Shown here: positions 6,202 through 11,488 of the stretch, piece after piece | Layout of the letters: each line of letters begins with the position of its first letter | Position numbering within the stretch: position 1 is the stretch's first letter | Source of the DNA: Bacteroidales bacterium | Lineage (GTDB): Bacteria > Bacteroidota > Bacteroidia > Bacteroidales > Paludibacteraceae | NCBI GenBank assembly: GCA_900768725.1 | Contig: CAAGDU010000129.1 | Span: forward strand, 1 to 11,759 | Reading direction: 5' to 3' | Length of the DNA stretch: 11,759 bases | The notes under the pieces: generated by a model | What the model was told of the DNA's origin: nothing | What the model saw: only the letters and a program-made list of their open reading frames with translations | Database searches by the model: none | Program-made: the position numbers and the translations under genes

Positions 6202-6217
6202 TAACAATTACGAATAA

Positions 6218-6249
6218 TTTGCGTATTTCGGAAAAAAGCAGTATTTTTG
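6218..6249 (+). promoter_or_regulatory. Plus-strand promoter with no adjacent gene
   Basis: TTTG (6218-6221), 20 nt, TATTTTTG (6242-6249), a full match to the consensus. Transcription from near 6256 would pass through composite repeat 1 and run antisense across the SRP RNA gene toward the helicase at 6755. It may be the helicase promoter separated by later insertions, or it may make an antisense RNA. Confidence 0.6.
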
Positions 6250-6263
6250 CATCACGTTGCCAA

Positions 6264-6359
6264 TTTAGAGTTTAGAGTTGAGAGTTGAGAGAACCGCATG
6301 GAACACTAAACACTAAACACTAAACACTAAACACTAAACACTCAACACTCAACACTAAA
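6264..6359. repeat. Composite heptamer repeat, copy 1
   Basis: Left array of four units (TTTAGAG twice, TTGAGAG twice, 6264-6291), a 12-base core AACCGCATGGAA (6292-6303), then a right array of eight units of CACTAAA or CACTCAA (6304-6359). Left and right arrays are roughly reverse-complementary in type (TTTAGAG against TTTAGTG). The same core and layout recur at 6598-6742. Confidence 0.92.
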
Positions 6360-6410
6360 TATATGAATAATTACACGTTCATTACACGTTAAGATGTCTT
6401 ATGGTACAAA

Positions 6411-6517
6411 AAAAGGGTAAGCAATCTACATCGCACCGCTACAACCTCTTACCCTTGCTTCGGTCAAGACCTGGGGGAATTGGGAGGGAGCTGGTCGTGT
6501 AGGACTTACCCTAAACC
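6411..6517 (-). ncRNA. ffs: Signal recognition particle RNA (4.5S type)
   Basis: On the minus strand the RNA has terminal helix partners GGGUAAG (6511-6505) and CUUACCC (6421-6415). It also has the SRP apical-domain framework CCCCCAGG, ten bases, then AGCAAGGGUAAG (about 6477-6448). That framework is the Ffh-binding domain of small bacterial SRP RNA. Pairing of CUACACGACC with GGUUGUAG extends the rod. Transcription starts near 6517 from a strong promoter and ends in a run of seven T (6414-6408) just after the closing helix. The ten apical bases, UCUUGACCGA, differ from the usual CCGGAAGG arrangement. Both ends are approximate. SRP RNA works with Ffh to target membrane proteins during translation and is generally essential. 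Confidence 0.88.
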
Positions 6518-6522
6518 GAGTG

Positions 6523-6554
6523 CAAAGGTACTGCTTTTTTTTGACATGACCAAA
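6523..6554 (-). promoter_or_regulatory. Promoter of the SRP RNA gene
   Basis: Minus-strand TTTG (6554-6551), 20 nt, TACCTTTG (6530-6523), ending about 6 nt before the predicted RNA start. Confidence 0.83.
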
Positions 6555-6597
6555 TAAATCGTGAAAAAAATTACAATTTACGAATTACGAAAGAGAG

Positions 6598-6742
6598 TTT
6601 AGAATTGAGAGTTGAGAGTTTAGAGTTAAGAGTTAAGAGTTTAGAGTTTAGAGAACCGCATGGAACACTAACCCCTAACCCCTTATAGCCCCGATGGGTC
6701 GGGGCGTACCCGGACACTAACCAATGACCACTAACCACTAAA
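6598..6742. repeat. Composite heptamer repeat, copy 2, with an inserted hairpin
   Basis: Eight left units (TTTAGAR, TTGAGAG, TTAAGAG types, 6598-6653), then the same core AACCGCATGGAA (6654-6665), then CACTAAC, CCCTAAC, CCCTTAT. The right array is then interrupted by the hairpin AGCCCCGATGGGTCGGGG (6687-6704) and resumes as CACTAAC, CAATGAC, CACTAAC, CACTAAA (6715-6742). It ends 12 nt before the helicase start codon. Confidence 0.9.
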
Positions 6743-6754
6743 CACATTTATTGC

Positions 6755-8173
6755 ATGTTAGAAGACTTTATCATACAGCGTATCCGTGCCGAGTTGCCGT
6801 TCGTACCCAATGAGGAGAAAGAGGGGCTGTTTCGGTTGTTGGGTGCATTCTTGGTGTCGCCATGCCGCGAGAAATGCTTTCTGCTCAAGGGCTATGCGGG
6901 CACAGGAAAGACCAGCGTGGTGAGTGCATTGGTGCGGGCGCTGGAGGGCTTGCGTCAACCTTGCGTACTGCTCGCCCCTACGGGCAGAGCGGCGAAAGTG
7001 CTGGCACACTATTCCGGCAAACCGGCTTTCACTATTCATAAATGTATCTATCGCCAACAGCAGTTGGGTATTGAAGCTTTCTCGATGGCAGACAACCGCC
7101 ACAAGCAGACGCTCTTCATCGTGGACGAGGCATCCATGCTCTCCGCCACGCGCGACAATGGCGTATTTGGTAGTGGGAGCCTGCTGGACGACCTCATTAA
7201 GTACGTCTATTCGGGCGAGGGTTGCTCGCTCTTGCTGCTGGGCGACGATGCACAGTTGCCGCCGGTGGGAAGCCAGAGCAGTCCCGCTTTAGACGCAGAC
7301 CGACTGCGCGGCTACGGACTGGACGTGTCGGCATTCTCACTCACACAGGTCGCCCGCCAAGCCTTAGACTCGGGCATTTTAGCCAACGCCACACGCATAC
7401 GAGAGTCAGTGGTTAGTGGTCAGGGGTCAGTGGTTAGTGGTCAGCTGCAATTTCCTACGCCCGCTCCCGATGTGCAACTGCTGTCGGGGGAGACCTTTAT
7501 GGAAACGCTGGAGCAAGCCTATCGCGAGGTGGGCGAAGAGGAAACGCTTATCATCACGAGAAGCAACAAACGCACCAATCTCTTCAACCAAGGGGTACGC
7601 GCACGCATACTCTGGAAGGAAGATGAACTATCCACCGGCGACCGGCTCATGGTGAGCAAAAACAACTATTTCTGGACGCAAGACTACGACAATCTGCCCT
7701 TTATCGCCAACGGCGATATGTTCGAAGTGGTGCGCCTGCGCAACGAGCGCGAGATGTATGGTTTTCGCTTTGTAGAAGCTTCGTTGCGAGCAATGGACTA
7801 TGATTTCGAGATCGACTGTATGCTGTGGATGGACAGCCTGATGGTAGATTCTCCAACAGACACCGTGGCACTGCAAAAGCAACTCTTCGCCCGTATCGCC
7901 GAAGACTATCCCGAGATATGCAACCGCAAGGAAATGACGAAAAAAGTCTTCGAGTCGCCCTATTACAACGCCCTGCAAGTACGTTTCGCATACGCTGTAA
8001 CTTGCCACAAAGCGCAGGGCGGACAGTGGAAACGCATCTTCCTCGACCTGCCTATTACAGCCGGCTCTACCAATGCAGATTATGGGCATCCCATGCAGCA
8101 ATCGGAATACCTACGCTGGCTCTACACAGCCGTTACCCGCGCCACGGAGAAGCTCTATGTAATTAACAATTAA
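6755..8173 (+). CDS. SF1 DNA helicase, RecD/Dda-like
   Basis: 472 residues. Walker A GYAGTGKT is at 46-53 (Lys52), APTGRAAKVL at 74-83 (motif Ia), Walker B VDEAS with D124-E125, motif III GDDAQLPPVG at 163-172, HKAQGGQW at 418-425 (UvrD_C_2 region) and the arginine-finger motif YTAVTRA at 457-463. This order defines an SF1B 5'-3' helicase of the RecD/Dda group acting in DNA repair or replication. No RecBC partner lies nearby and it lacks a long RecD2 N-terminal region, so I give no gene symbol. Residues 218-230 (SVVSGQGSVVSGQ) are encoded by heptamer repeats. The start codon is preceded by repeat DNA, with no visible ribosome-binding site or adjacent promoter. The nearest plus-strand promoter is at 6218-6249. 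Confidence 0.9.
   Translation: MLEDFIIQRIRAELPFVPNEEKEGLFRLLGAFLVSPCREKCFLLKGYAGTGKTSVVSALVRALEGLRQPCVLLAPTGRAAKVLAHYSGKPAFTIHKCIYRQQQLGIEAFSMADNRHKQTLFIVDEASMLSATRDNGVFGSGSLLDDLIKYVYSGEGCSLLLLGDDAQLPPVGSQSSPALDADRLRGYGLDVSAFSLTQVARQALDSGILANATRIRESVVSGQGSVVSGQLQFPTPAPDVQLLSGETFMETLEQAYREVGEEETLIITRSNKRTNLFNQGVRARILWKEDELSTGDRLMVSKNNYFWTQDYDNLPFIANGDMFEVVRLRNEREMYGFRFVEASLRAMDYDFEIDCMLWMDSLMVDSPTDTVALQKQLFARIAEDYPEICNRKEMTKKVFESPYYNALQVRFAYAVTCHKAQGGQWKRIFLDLPITAGSTNADYGHPMQQSEYLRWLYTAVTRATEKLYVINN
7407..7441. repeat. Five heptamers inside the helicase gene
   Basis: Units CAGTGGT, TAGTGGT, CAGGGGT, CAGTGGT, TAGTGGT, forming two 21-base repeats. The reverse complement of TAGTGGT is ACCACTA, the unit type seen just upstream of the helicase (CCACTAA at 6728-6740). 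The tract is translated as a repeated SVVSGQ. Confidence 0.9.
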
Positions 8174-8206
8174 TATGCCTTTCATAGTCATATGCCTTTC
8201 ATAGTC
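8173..8206. repeat. Perfect 17-bp tandem duplication at the helicase stop
   Basis: ATATGCCTTTCATAGTC at 8173-8189 is repeated exactly at 8190-8206. It begins with the last base of the helicase stop codon. Confidence 0.9.
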
Positions 8207-8219
8207 GAATGTAATCCCT

Positions 8220-8294
8220 AACTCCCCCGCCTCTCCTAAAAGGAGGGGAGGGGGTAAGGGGGCGGGATGGTACGCTCGGCTCTCAGCCGCAAAG
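8220..8294. repeat. GC-rich palindromic repeat family 2, copy A
   Basis: Begins AACTCCCCCGCCTCTCC, then an A-rich loop, then the pairing strand GGAGGGGAGGGGG, and continues with GGGGGCGGGATGGTAC. It can form a long GC-rich hairpin. The tail after GGTAC differs from copies B and C. It also lies downstream of the helicase and could stop transcription. Confidence 0.85.
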
Positions 8295-8392
8295 GGAATG
8301 AAGGGGAAAAAAGGATGAAGTGGATGAAGGGAAAAATAGGATGAAGTGGATAAAGGGAAGAAATGGATAAATGGAAAGAGGAGAAGGTAACT
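8295..8392. repeat. Degenerate polypurine tandem repeat
   Basis: A purine-rich tract on the plus strand built from about three imperfect 26-base units containing GGATGAAGTGGATGAAGGG and variants. It sits between palindromic copies A and B. No reading frame here looks like a protein. The stretch 8174-8525 as a whole holds only repeats. Confidence 0.75.
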
Positions 8393-8394
8393 TC

Positions 8395-8470
8395 AACTCC
8401 CCCGCCTCTCCAAAAAGGAGGGGAGGGGGTAAGGGGGCGGGATGGTACATTCGGCATCCGTCCGCAAAAG
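8395..8470. repeat. GC-rich palindromic repeat family 2, copy B
   Basis: Same AACTCCCCCGCCTCTCC start, GGAGGGGAGGGGG arm and GGGCGGGATGGTAC as copy A, with the 3' tail ATTCGGCATCCG-TCCGCAAAA shared with copy C. It lies in direct orientation to A and C. Confidence 0.87.
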
Positions 8471-8525
8471 CAAGTAAGAATTAAGGTGCAAATGGCGGAA
8501 TTTCTTATCTTATTATCGCAATCTA

Positions 8526-8557
8526 TTTGCGTATATCCATAAATTTCCTTATCTTTG
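8526..8557 (+). promoter_or_regulatory. Promoter of the MBL-fold gene
   Basis: TTTG (8526-8529), 20 nt, TATCTTTG (8550-8557). The expected start is near 8562, giving a leader of about 80 nt that is AT-rich and without a clear Shine-Dalgarno site. Confidence 0.82.
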
Positions 8558-8642
8558 CATCCCGACACAGTTTAAGTAAACTTGTTTAGTTTTTGTTAAT
8601 TGTAAAATAGTAAATTGTCAATTTGTCAAATAAAATGATACC

Positions 8643-10076
8643 ATGAAGATACAGTTTCTCGGCGCTGCCAACGAGGTTACCGGCAGCAAGCACCTCATCA
8701 CCACCGACCGCGGCGTGCGTATCTTGCTCGACTGCGGCATGTACCAAGGCAAAGGCATGGAGACCGACGCGGCGAACCGCGACCTCGGTTTCGACCCGCG
8801 GCAGATAGATTATGTCGTGCTCTCCCACGCCCATATCGACCACTCGGGCTTGATTCCCTACATCTACAAAGAGGGCTTTCGCGGCGAGGTCATCTGCACG
8901 CCCGCCACGCGCGACCTCTGCGCCATCATGCTGCAAGACACCGCCTTCATCCAAGCGCAAGACGTGCGCTGGTACAACAAGAAGATGGACCGCCTTCACC
9001 AGCCGAAGGTGCAGCCGCTCTACGACAACAACCACGTGGAGCGCTCGATGCAGCACTTCATCACCGTGCCTTACGACCGCCGTTTCCGCCTGACGGACGA
9101 TGTGTTCCTAACCTTCACCAACTCGGGGCACATGCTCGGCTCCGCCATCTGCTCATTAGATATATGGGAGGGCGAACACCCGCGCGGACCGCAAGCCAAA
9201 GGCGAATGGAAACGCATTGCCTACACGGGCGACATCGGGCGGCTGCATAGCCATATCCTCTGCTCGCCGCAACTGTTCCCGCAGTGCGACTACCTCATCT
9301 GCGAGTCCACCTACGGCGACCGCCTGCACGACGACACGCTTGTCAGCGAGGAGGAGTTGCTCGGCGTGGTGGAGAGCACCTGCGTCTATAAGAAAGGCAA
9401 ACTCATCATCCCCAGTTTCTCCGTCGGGCGCACGCAGGAGATAGTGTATGTGCTCAATCAACTCTACAACGACGGGCGGCTGCCGAAGATTCCCGTGTAT
9501 GTGGATTCGCCGCTGTCGGTCAACGCCACCCATATCTTCCGCATGTACCTGAGCGAACTGAACGCCGATGTGCAGGACGTGTTGCGCTTCGACGACGACC
9601 CCTTCGGCTTCAACACGCTGCACTATATCACCGACATCAACCAGTCGAAAGCGCTCAACAACAACCCCGACCCCTGTATCATCATCTCCGCCTCGGGCAT
9701 GCTGGAGGCGGGTAGGGTGAAGCACCATGTGGCGAACCATATCTCCGACCCGCGGTGCACCATCCTGCTGGTGGGCTACTGCACGCCCACTTCGCTCGGC
9801 GCACGCATACAAGACCCGACGCTCAAGTGGGTGAGTATCTTCGGCTACGACCGCAAGATAAAGGCGCAGGTGAGCAAGATAGAGGGCTTCTCGGGGCATG
9901 GCGACTACCGCGAGATGATAGACTACCTCACCCGCTCGCTCAACACCGAAGCCGTCCGCCGCACGTTCATCGTCCACGGCGAGCAGACCGCGCAAGAGGC
10001 GTACAAAGACCACCTCTACGAGGCAGGCTTCCGCGGCATAGAGATTCCCAAGAAAGGGGAAGAAGTAAGATTATAG
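8643..10076 (+). CDS. Beta-CASP metallo-beta-lactamase-fold ribonuclease-like protein
   Basis: 477 residues. Zinc-site motifs are HAHIDH at 62-67, His163 in SGHMLGSA and Asp197 in TGDIG. The beta-CASP insertion begins around ESTYGDR (221-227) and continues through SFSVGRTQE, DSPL and SASGMLEAG. The last histidine motifs are SGHGD (His419) and VHGE (His445). This is the CPSF73-like bacterial group (YsH1/KH-less), whose characterised relatives are zinc-dependent RNA endonucleases or 5' exonucleases. RNA processing is therefore the likely role, and the substrate is unknown. All expected metal ligands are present, so it should be active. The gene is noticeably richer in GC than the small genes at 10337-10808. 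It has its own promoter and is followed by palindromic repeat copy C. Confidence 0.92.
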   Translation: MKIQFLGAANEVTGSKHLITTDRGVRILLDCGMYQGKGMETDAANRDLGFDPRQIDYVVLSHAHIDHSGLIPYIYKEGFRGEVICTPATRDLCAIMLQDTAFIQAQDVRWYNKKMDRLHQPKVQPLYDNNHVERSMQHFITVPYDRRFRLTDDVFLTFTNSGHMLGSAICSLDIWEGEHPRGPQAKGEWKRIAYTGDIGRLHSHILCSPQLFPQCDYLICESTYGDRLHDDTLVSEEELLGVVESTCVYKKGKLIIPSFSVGRTQEIVYVLNQLYNDGRLPKIPVYVDSPLSVNATHIFRMYLSELNADVQDVLRFDDDPFGFNTLHYITDINQSKALNNNPDPCIIISASGMLEAGRVKHHVANHISDPRCTILLVGYCTPTSLGARIQDPTLKWVSIFGYDRKIKAQVSKIEGFSGHGDYREMIDYLTRSLNTEAVRRTFIVHGEQTAQEAYKDHLYEAGFRGIEIPKKGEEVRL

Positions 10077-10108
10077 CAGATAGGGATGCCCGTCCGAGTG
10101 CACAGCAA

Positions 10109-10184
10109 AACTCCCCCGTCTCTCCTGAAAGGAGGGGAGGGGGTCAGGGGCGGGAAGGTACATTCGGCATCCGGTCGCAAAAAG
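10109..10184. repeat. GC-rich palindromic repeat family 2, copy C
   Basis: AACTCCCCCGTCTCTCC, loop TGAAA, GGAGGGGAGGGGG, then GGGGCGGGAAGGTAC and the tail ATTCGGCATCCG-GTCGCAAAAA shared with copy B. It lies 32 nt after the stop of the MBL-fold gene. Confidence 0.87.
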
Positions 10185-10205
10185 TATTTGGTAATGAATT
10201 AAAGT

Positions 10206-10260
10206 CCTCATTTAAGGGGGATTTAGAGTGCACCCCGACCCATCGGGGCTAAAAATGAGG
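10206..10260. repeat. Nested inverted repeat carrying the CCCCGA/TCGGGG hairpin
   Basis: The outer arms CCTCATTT (10206-10213) and AAATGAGG (10253-10260) are perfect complements. Inside them, 10233-10250 is the exact reverse complement of the 18-base hairpin at 6687-6704. It lies between the MBL-fold gene and the next promoter and may act as a terminator or be a small mobile repeat. Confidence 0.7.
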
Positions 10261-10275
10261 AAAAAACGAACTTTT

Positions 10276-10307
10276 TTTGCACAATTCAGAAAAAAGCAGT
10301 ATCTTTG
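10276..10307 (+). promoter_or_regulatory. Promoter of the small-protein/vapD module
   Basis: TTTG (10276-10279), 20 nt, TATCTTTG (10300-10307). The expected start is near 10312, 25 nt before the first ATG. The leader includes the strong ribosome-binding site AAAGGAGG at 10324-10331. Confidence 0.85.
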
Positions 10308-10336
10308 CCCACGAATAAAAAAGAAAGGAGGAAATT

Positions 10337-10510
10337 ATGAGTGCAGGACAAGTGGTTTATGCAAAGCCTGATTTAACAGGATTGAAAGAGAAAGTAGCCG
10401 GAAAGATTATCAAGATTCGTCAAAATCCTTTTTTGGGCACAGAAATTGCCATTGAGGATGCAGAAGGTCGCATCTTCTTTGGAGAAGAACGTTTCTTTAG
10501 TGTTGAGTAA
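10337..10510 (+). CDS. 57-residue protein upstream of vapD, putative antitoxin or regulator
   Basis: Translates from ATG 10337 as MSAGQVVYAKPDLTGLKEKV and continues AGKIIKIRQNPFLGTEIAIE to GRIFFGEERFFSVE, stop at 10508-10510. Alternating hydrophobic and polar residues suggest a small beta-barrel-like fold, which is inference. A very strong Shine-Dalgarno sequence (AAAGGAGG, ends 5 nt before the ATG) and a consensus promoter make this an efficiently expressed gene. The stop is 3 nt before the vapD ATG, so the two form an operon. In Haemophilus, VapD is the toxin paired with a small upstream antitoxin, VapX. By position this protein would fill that role, but I do not see enough to call it homologous to VapX. 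Confidence 0.75.
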   Translation: MSAGQVVYAKPDLTGLKEKVAGKIIKIRQNPFLGTEIAIEDAEGRIFFGEERFFSVE

Positions 10511-10513
10511 GAG

Positions 10514-10808
10514 ATGTTTGCAATCAGTTTTGATATGGTAGTAGCCGATTTAAAGGCTAACTATGGAGAACCCCTACAACAATGCCTACTTTGAGATAAG
10601 CAACATCTTGGAGCAGTTTGGTTTCTATCGTGTACAAGGCAGCGTGTATATGACCAAAGAGGGAAATATGCTCAACCTGACGATGGCAATGAATGCGTTG
10701 CGAGCAACTCCATGGTTTAGGGATTCCGTACGAGATATTCGCGCTTTCCGTGTGGAAGATTGGTCGGACTTCACCGGCTATTTCAAAGACCTACCATTGG
10801 ATAAATAG
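10514..10808 (+). pseudogene. vapD: VapD family protein, split by a +1 shift at CCCC
   Basis: From ATG 10514 the frame reads MFAISFDMVVADLKANYGEP, then goes out of frame (LQQCLL) to a TGA at 10592-10594. The next frame, open from 10563 to the TAG at 10806-10808, continues exactly where VapD should: YNNAYFEISNILEQFGF, VQGSVYM, SVRDIRAFRVEDWSDFT. Skipping one C of the CCCC at 10571-10574 joins them into a 97-residue VapD, close to the usual 90-95. VapD is a small ribonuclease with a ferredoxin-like, Cas2-like fold, and the conserved Asp of the first strand (Asp7) is present. The split may be an inactivating indel, a sequencing error or +1 recoding. The downstream piece could also start at its own ATG (10563), but it would lack the first strand with Asp7. 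Confidence 0.82.
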
Positions 10809-10830
10809 TTGATAAATGCTATACAAAACG

Positions 10831-10872
10831 CGCTGCCGCCTATCTTTGTAGATGAGCGGCAGTGCTTCTTTT
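10831..10872 (+). terminator. Terminator-like hairpin after vapD
   Basis: CTGCCGC (10833-10839) pairs with GCGGCAG (10856-10862) around a 16-nt loop, extended by one wobble and one G-C pair, followed by CTTCTTTTAT. It lies 23 nt after the vapD stop. The long loop and interrupted T-tract make it a moderate-quality terminator. Confidence 0.6.
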
Positions 10873-11050
10873 ATCTTATGTAGTCTCTTGTGTATGATAA
10901 TTGCTTACGAGAGGTGAAAATCAACGCAAAAGCCTTCATTTTTGTTCCCAAACGCCCGTCCCTATAAGTTCGAGGCATTCCGATGGCTATGCTTCATGTG
11001 TCCCATTAGACAGCCTCTTAAAATTGCCAAATCTAAAATCTTTTTAACCA
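10873..11050. other. Gene-free spacer with a possible IS end
   Basis: No convincing coding region. The minus strand has a short frame starting MKAFALIFTSRK that ends after about 22 codons. TAAGAGGCTGTCTAA (11020-11006, minus strand) resembles the GAGGCTGTCT type of terminal inverted repeat found at the ends of several Bacteroidetes insertion sequences. No transposase is next to it, so it is at most a relic. Confidence 0.3.
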
Positions 11051-11054
11051 ATTT

Positions 11055-11086
11055 CTTGCATAATTCAAAAAATAGTTGTACCTTTG
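11055..11086 (+). promoter_or_regulatory. Promoter of the candidate non-coding RNA
   Basis: CTTG (11055-11058, one mismatch to TTTG), 20 nt, TACCTTTG (11079-11086). The predicted start is near 11092. The -7 box is identical to those of the lipid kinase gene, rpmB and ffs. Confidence 0.7.
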
Positions 11087-11091
11087 CAACG

Positions 11092-11488
11092 TCATAGTGA
11101 TATGATGGTCTTGCGGAGACCTTAAATCTGCGCAACGAGCCCACGCCGTGAGGGTGTTGGGAGAGAGGGTGAGGGACATTGTCCCAAACTCGGGGGCGAA
11201 AGCCCGATTTGCTTAGACCGCAACAGCGGGATAAATATAAAATACATAAGAGCGTTCAGTTGAATGCTTGTTCTGCAGTCTTGAAACTTCGCAACTTTTA
11301 GGAACCATTCGCAGGACATGCAACATTGAATGTTCATGGGTGTGTATTAGTACACGTAGATGTCGCTTTAATAAGTGCATATTAGGTGTAAGATACATAC
11401 GGCGTGGACTTCGGTTGCTGTTTCAGAATGGTGGTAATGCGAAGACCTCAAGACGTGGAGCAGAAAGCGAACTCCACGTTTTTTTTTG
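11092..11488 (+). ncRNA. Candidate structured non-coding RNA of about 400 nt
   Basis: A good promoter and a strong terminator bound a stretch with no convincing protein. The longest frame (from about 11268) is Cys/Arg-rich, has no ribosome-binding site and runs past the terminator. Local hairpins are GGTCT-AGACC (11107-11121), GGGAC-GTCCC (11173-11185), TCGGG-CCCGA (11190-11207), AACAT-ATGTT (11322-11334) and GTGTA-TACAC (11342-11355). A long-range helix joins TCTTGA (11279-11284) and TTCGCA (11288-11293) to TGCGAA (11438-11443) and TCAAGA (11448-11453). I see no RNase P, tmRNA or SRP signature. The Bacteroidales-1 motif is an alternative to test; it is described as bounded by a Bacteroidetes promoter and a terminator, but usually near rplT, which is not seen here. 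Confidence 0.55.
11453..11488 (+). terminator. Strong intrinsic terminator
   Basis: ACGTGGAG (11453-11460) pairs perfectly with CTCCACGT (11472-11479) around an 11-nt loop, followed by ten T (11479-11488). Confidence 0.88.

Noticed and set aside
6264..6359. CRISPR array
   Set aside because: The repeats are contiguous heptamers without unique spacers, and no cas genes are nearby. VapD is Cas2-like in fold but is not part of a CRISPR locus here.
8236..8568. Minus-strand open frame of 110 codons
   Set aside because: It is made of palindromic and polypurine repeats (runs of Pro, Ser, Phe) and also covers the promoter of the MBL-fold gene. There is no family resemblance.
9156..10013. Long minus-strand frame opposite the MBL-fold gene
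   Set aside because: The plus strand encodes a full beta-CASP protein. The opposite frame is a shadow caused by high GC at third positions.
11092..11488. RNase P RNA or tmRNA
   Set aside because: None of the conserved RNase P core sequence and no tmRNA tRNA-like ends or tag frame could be found.
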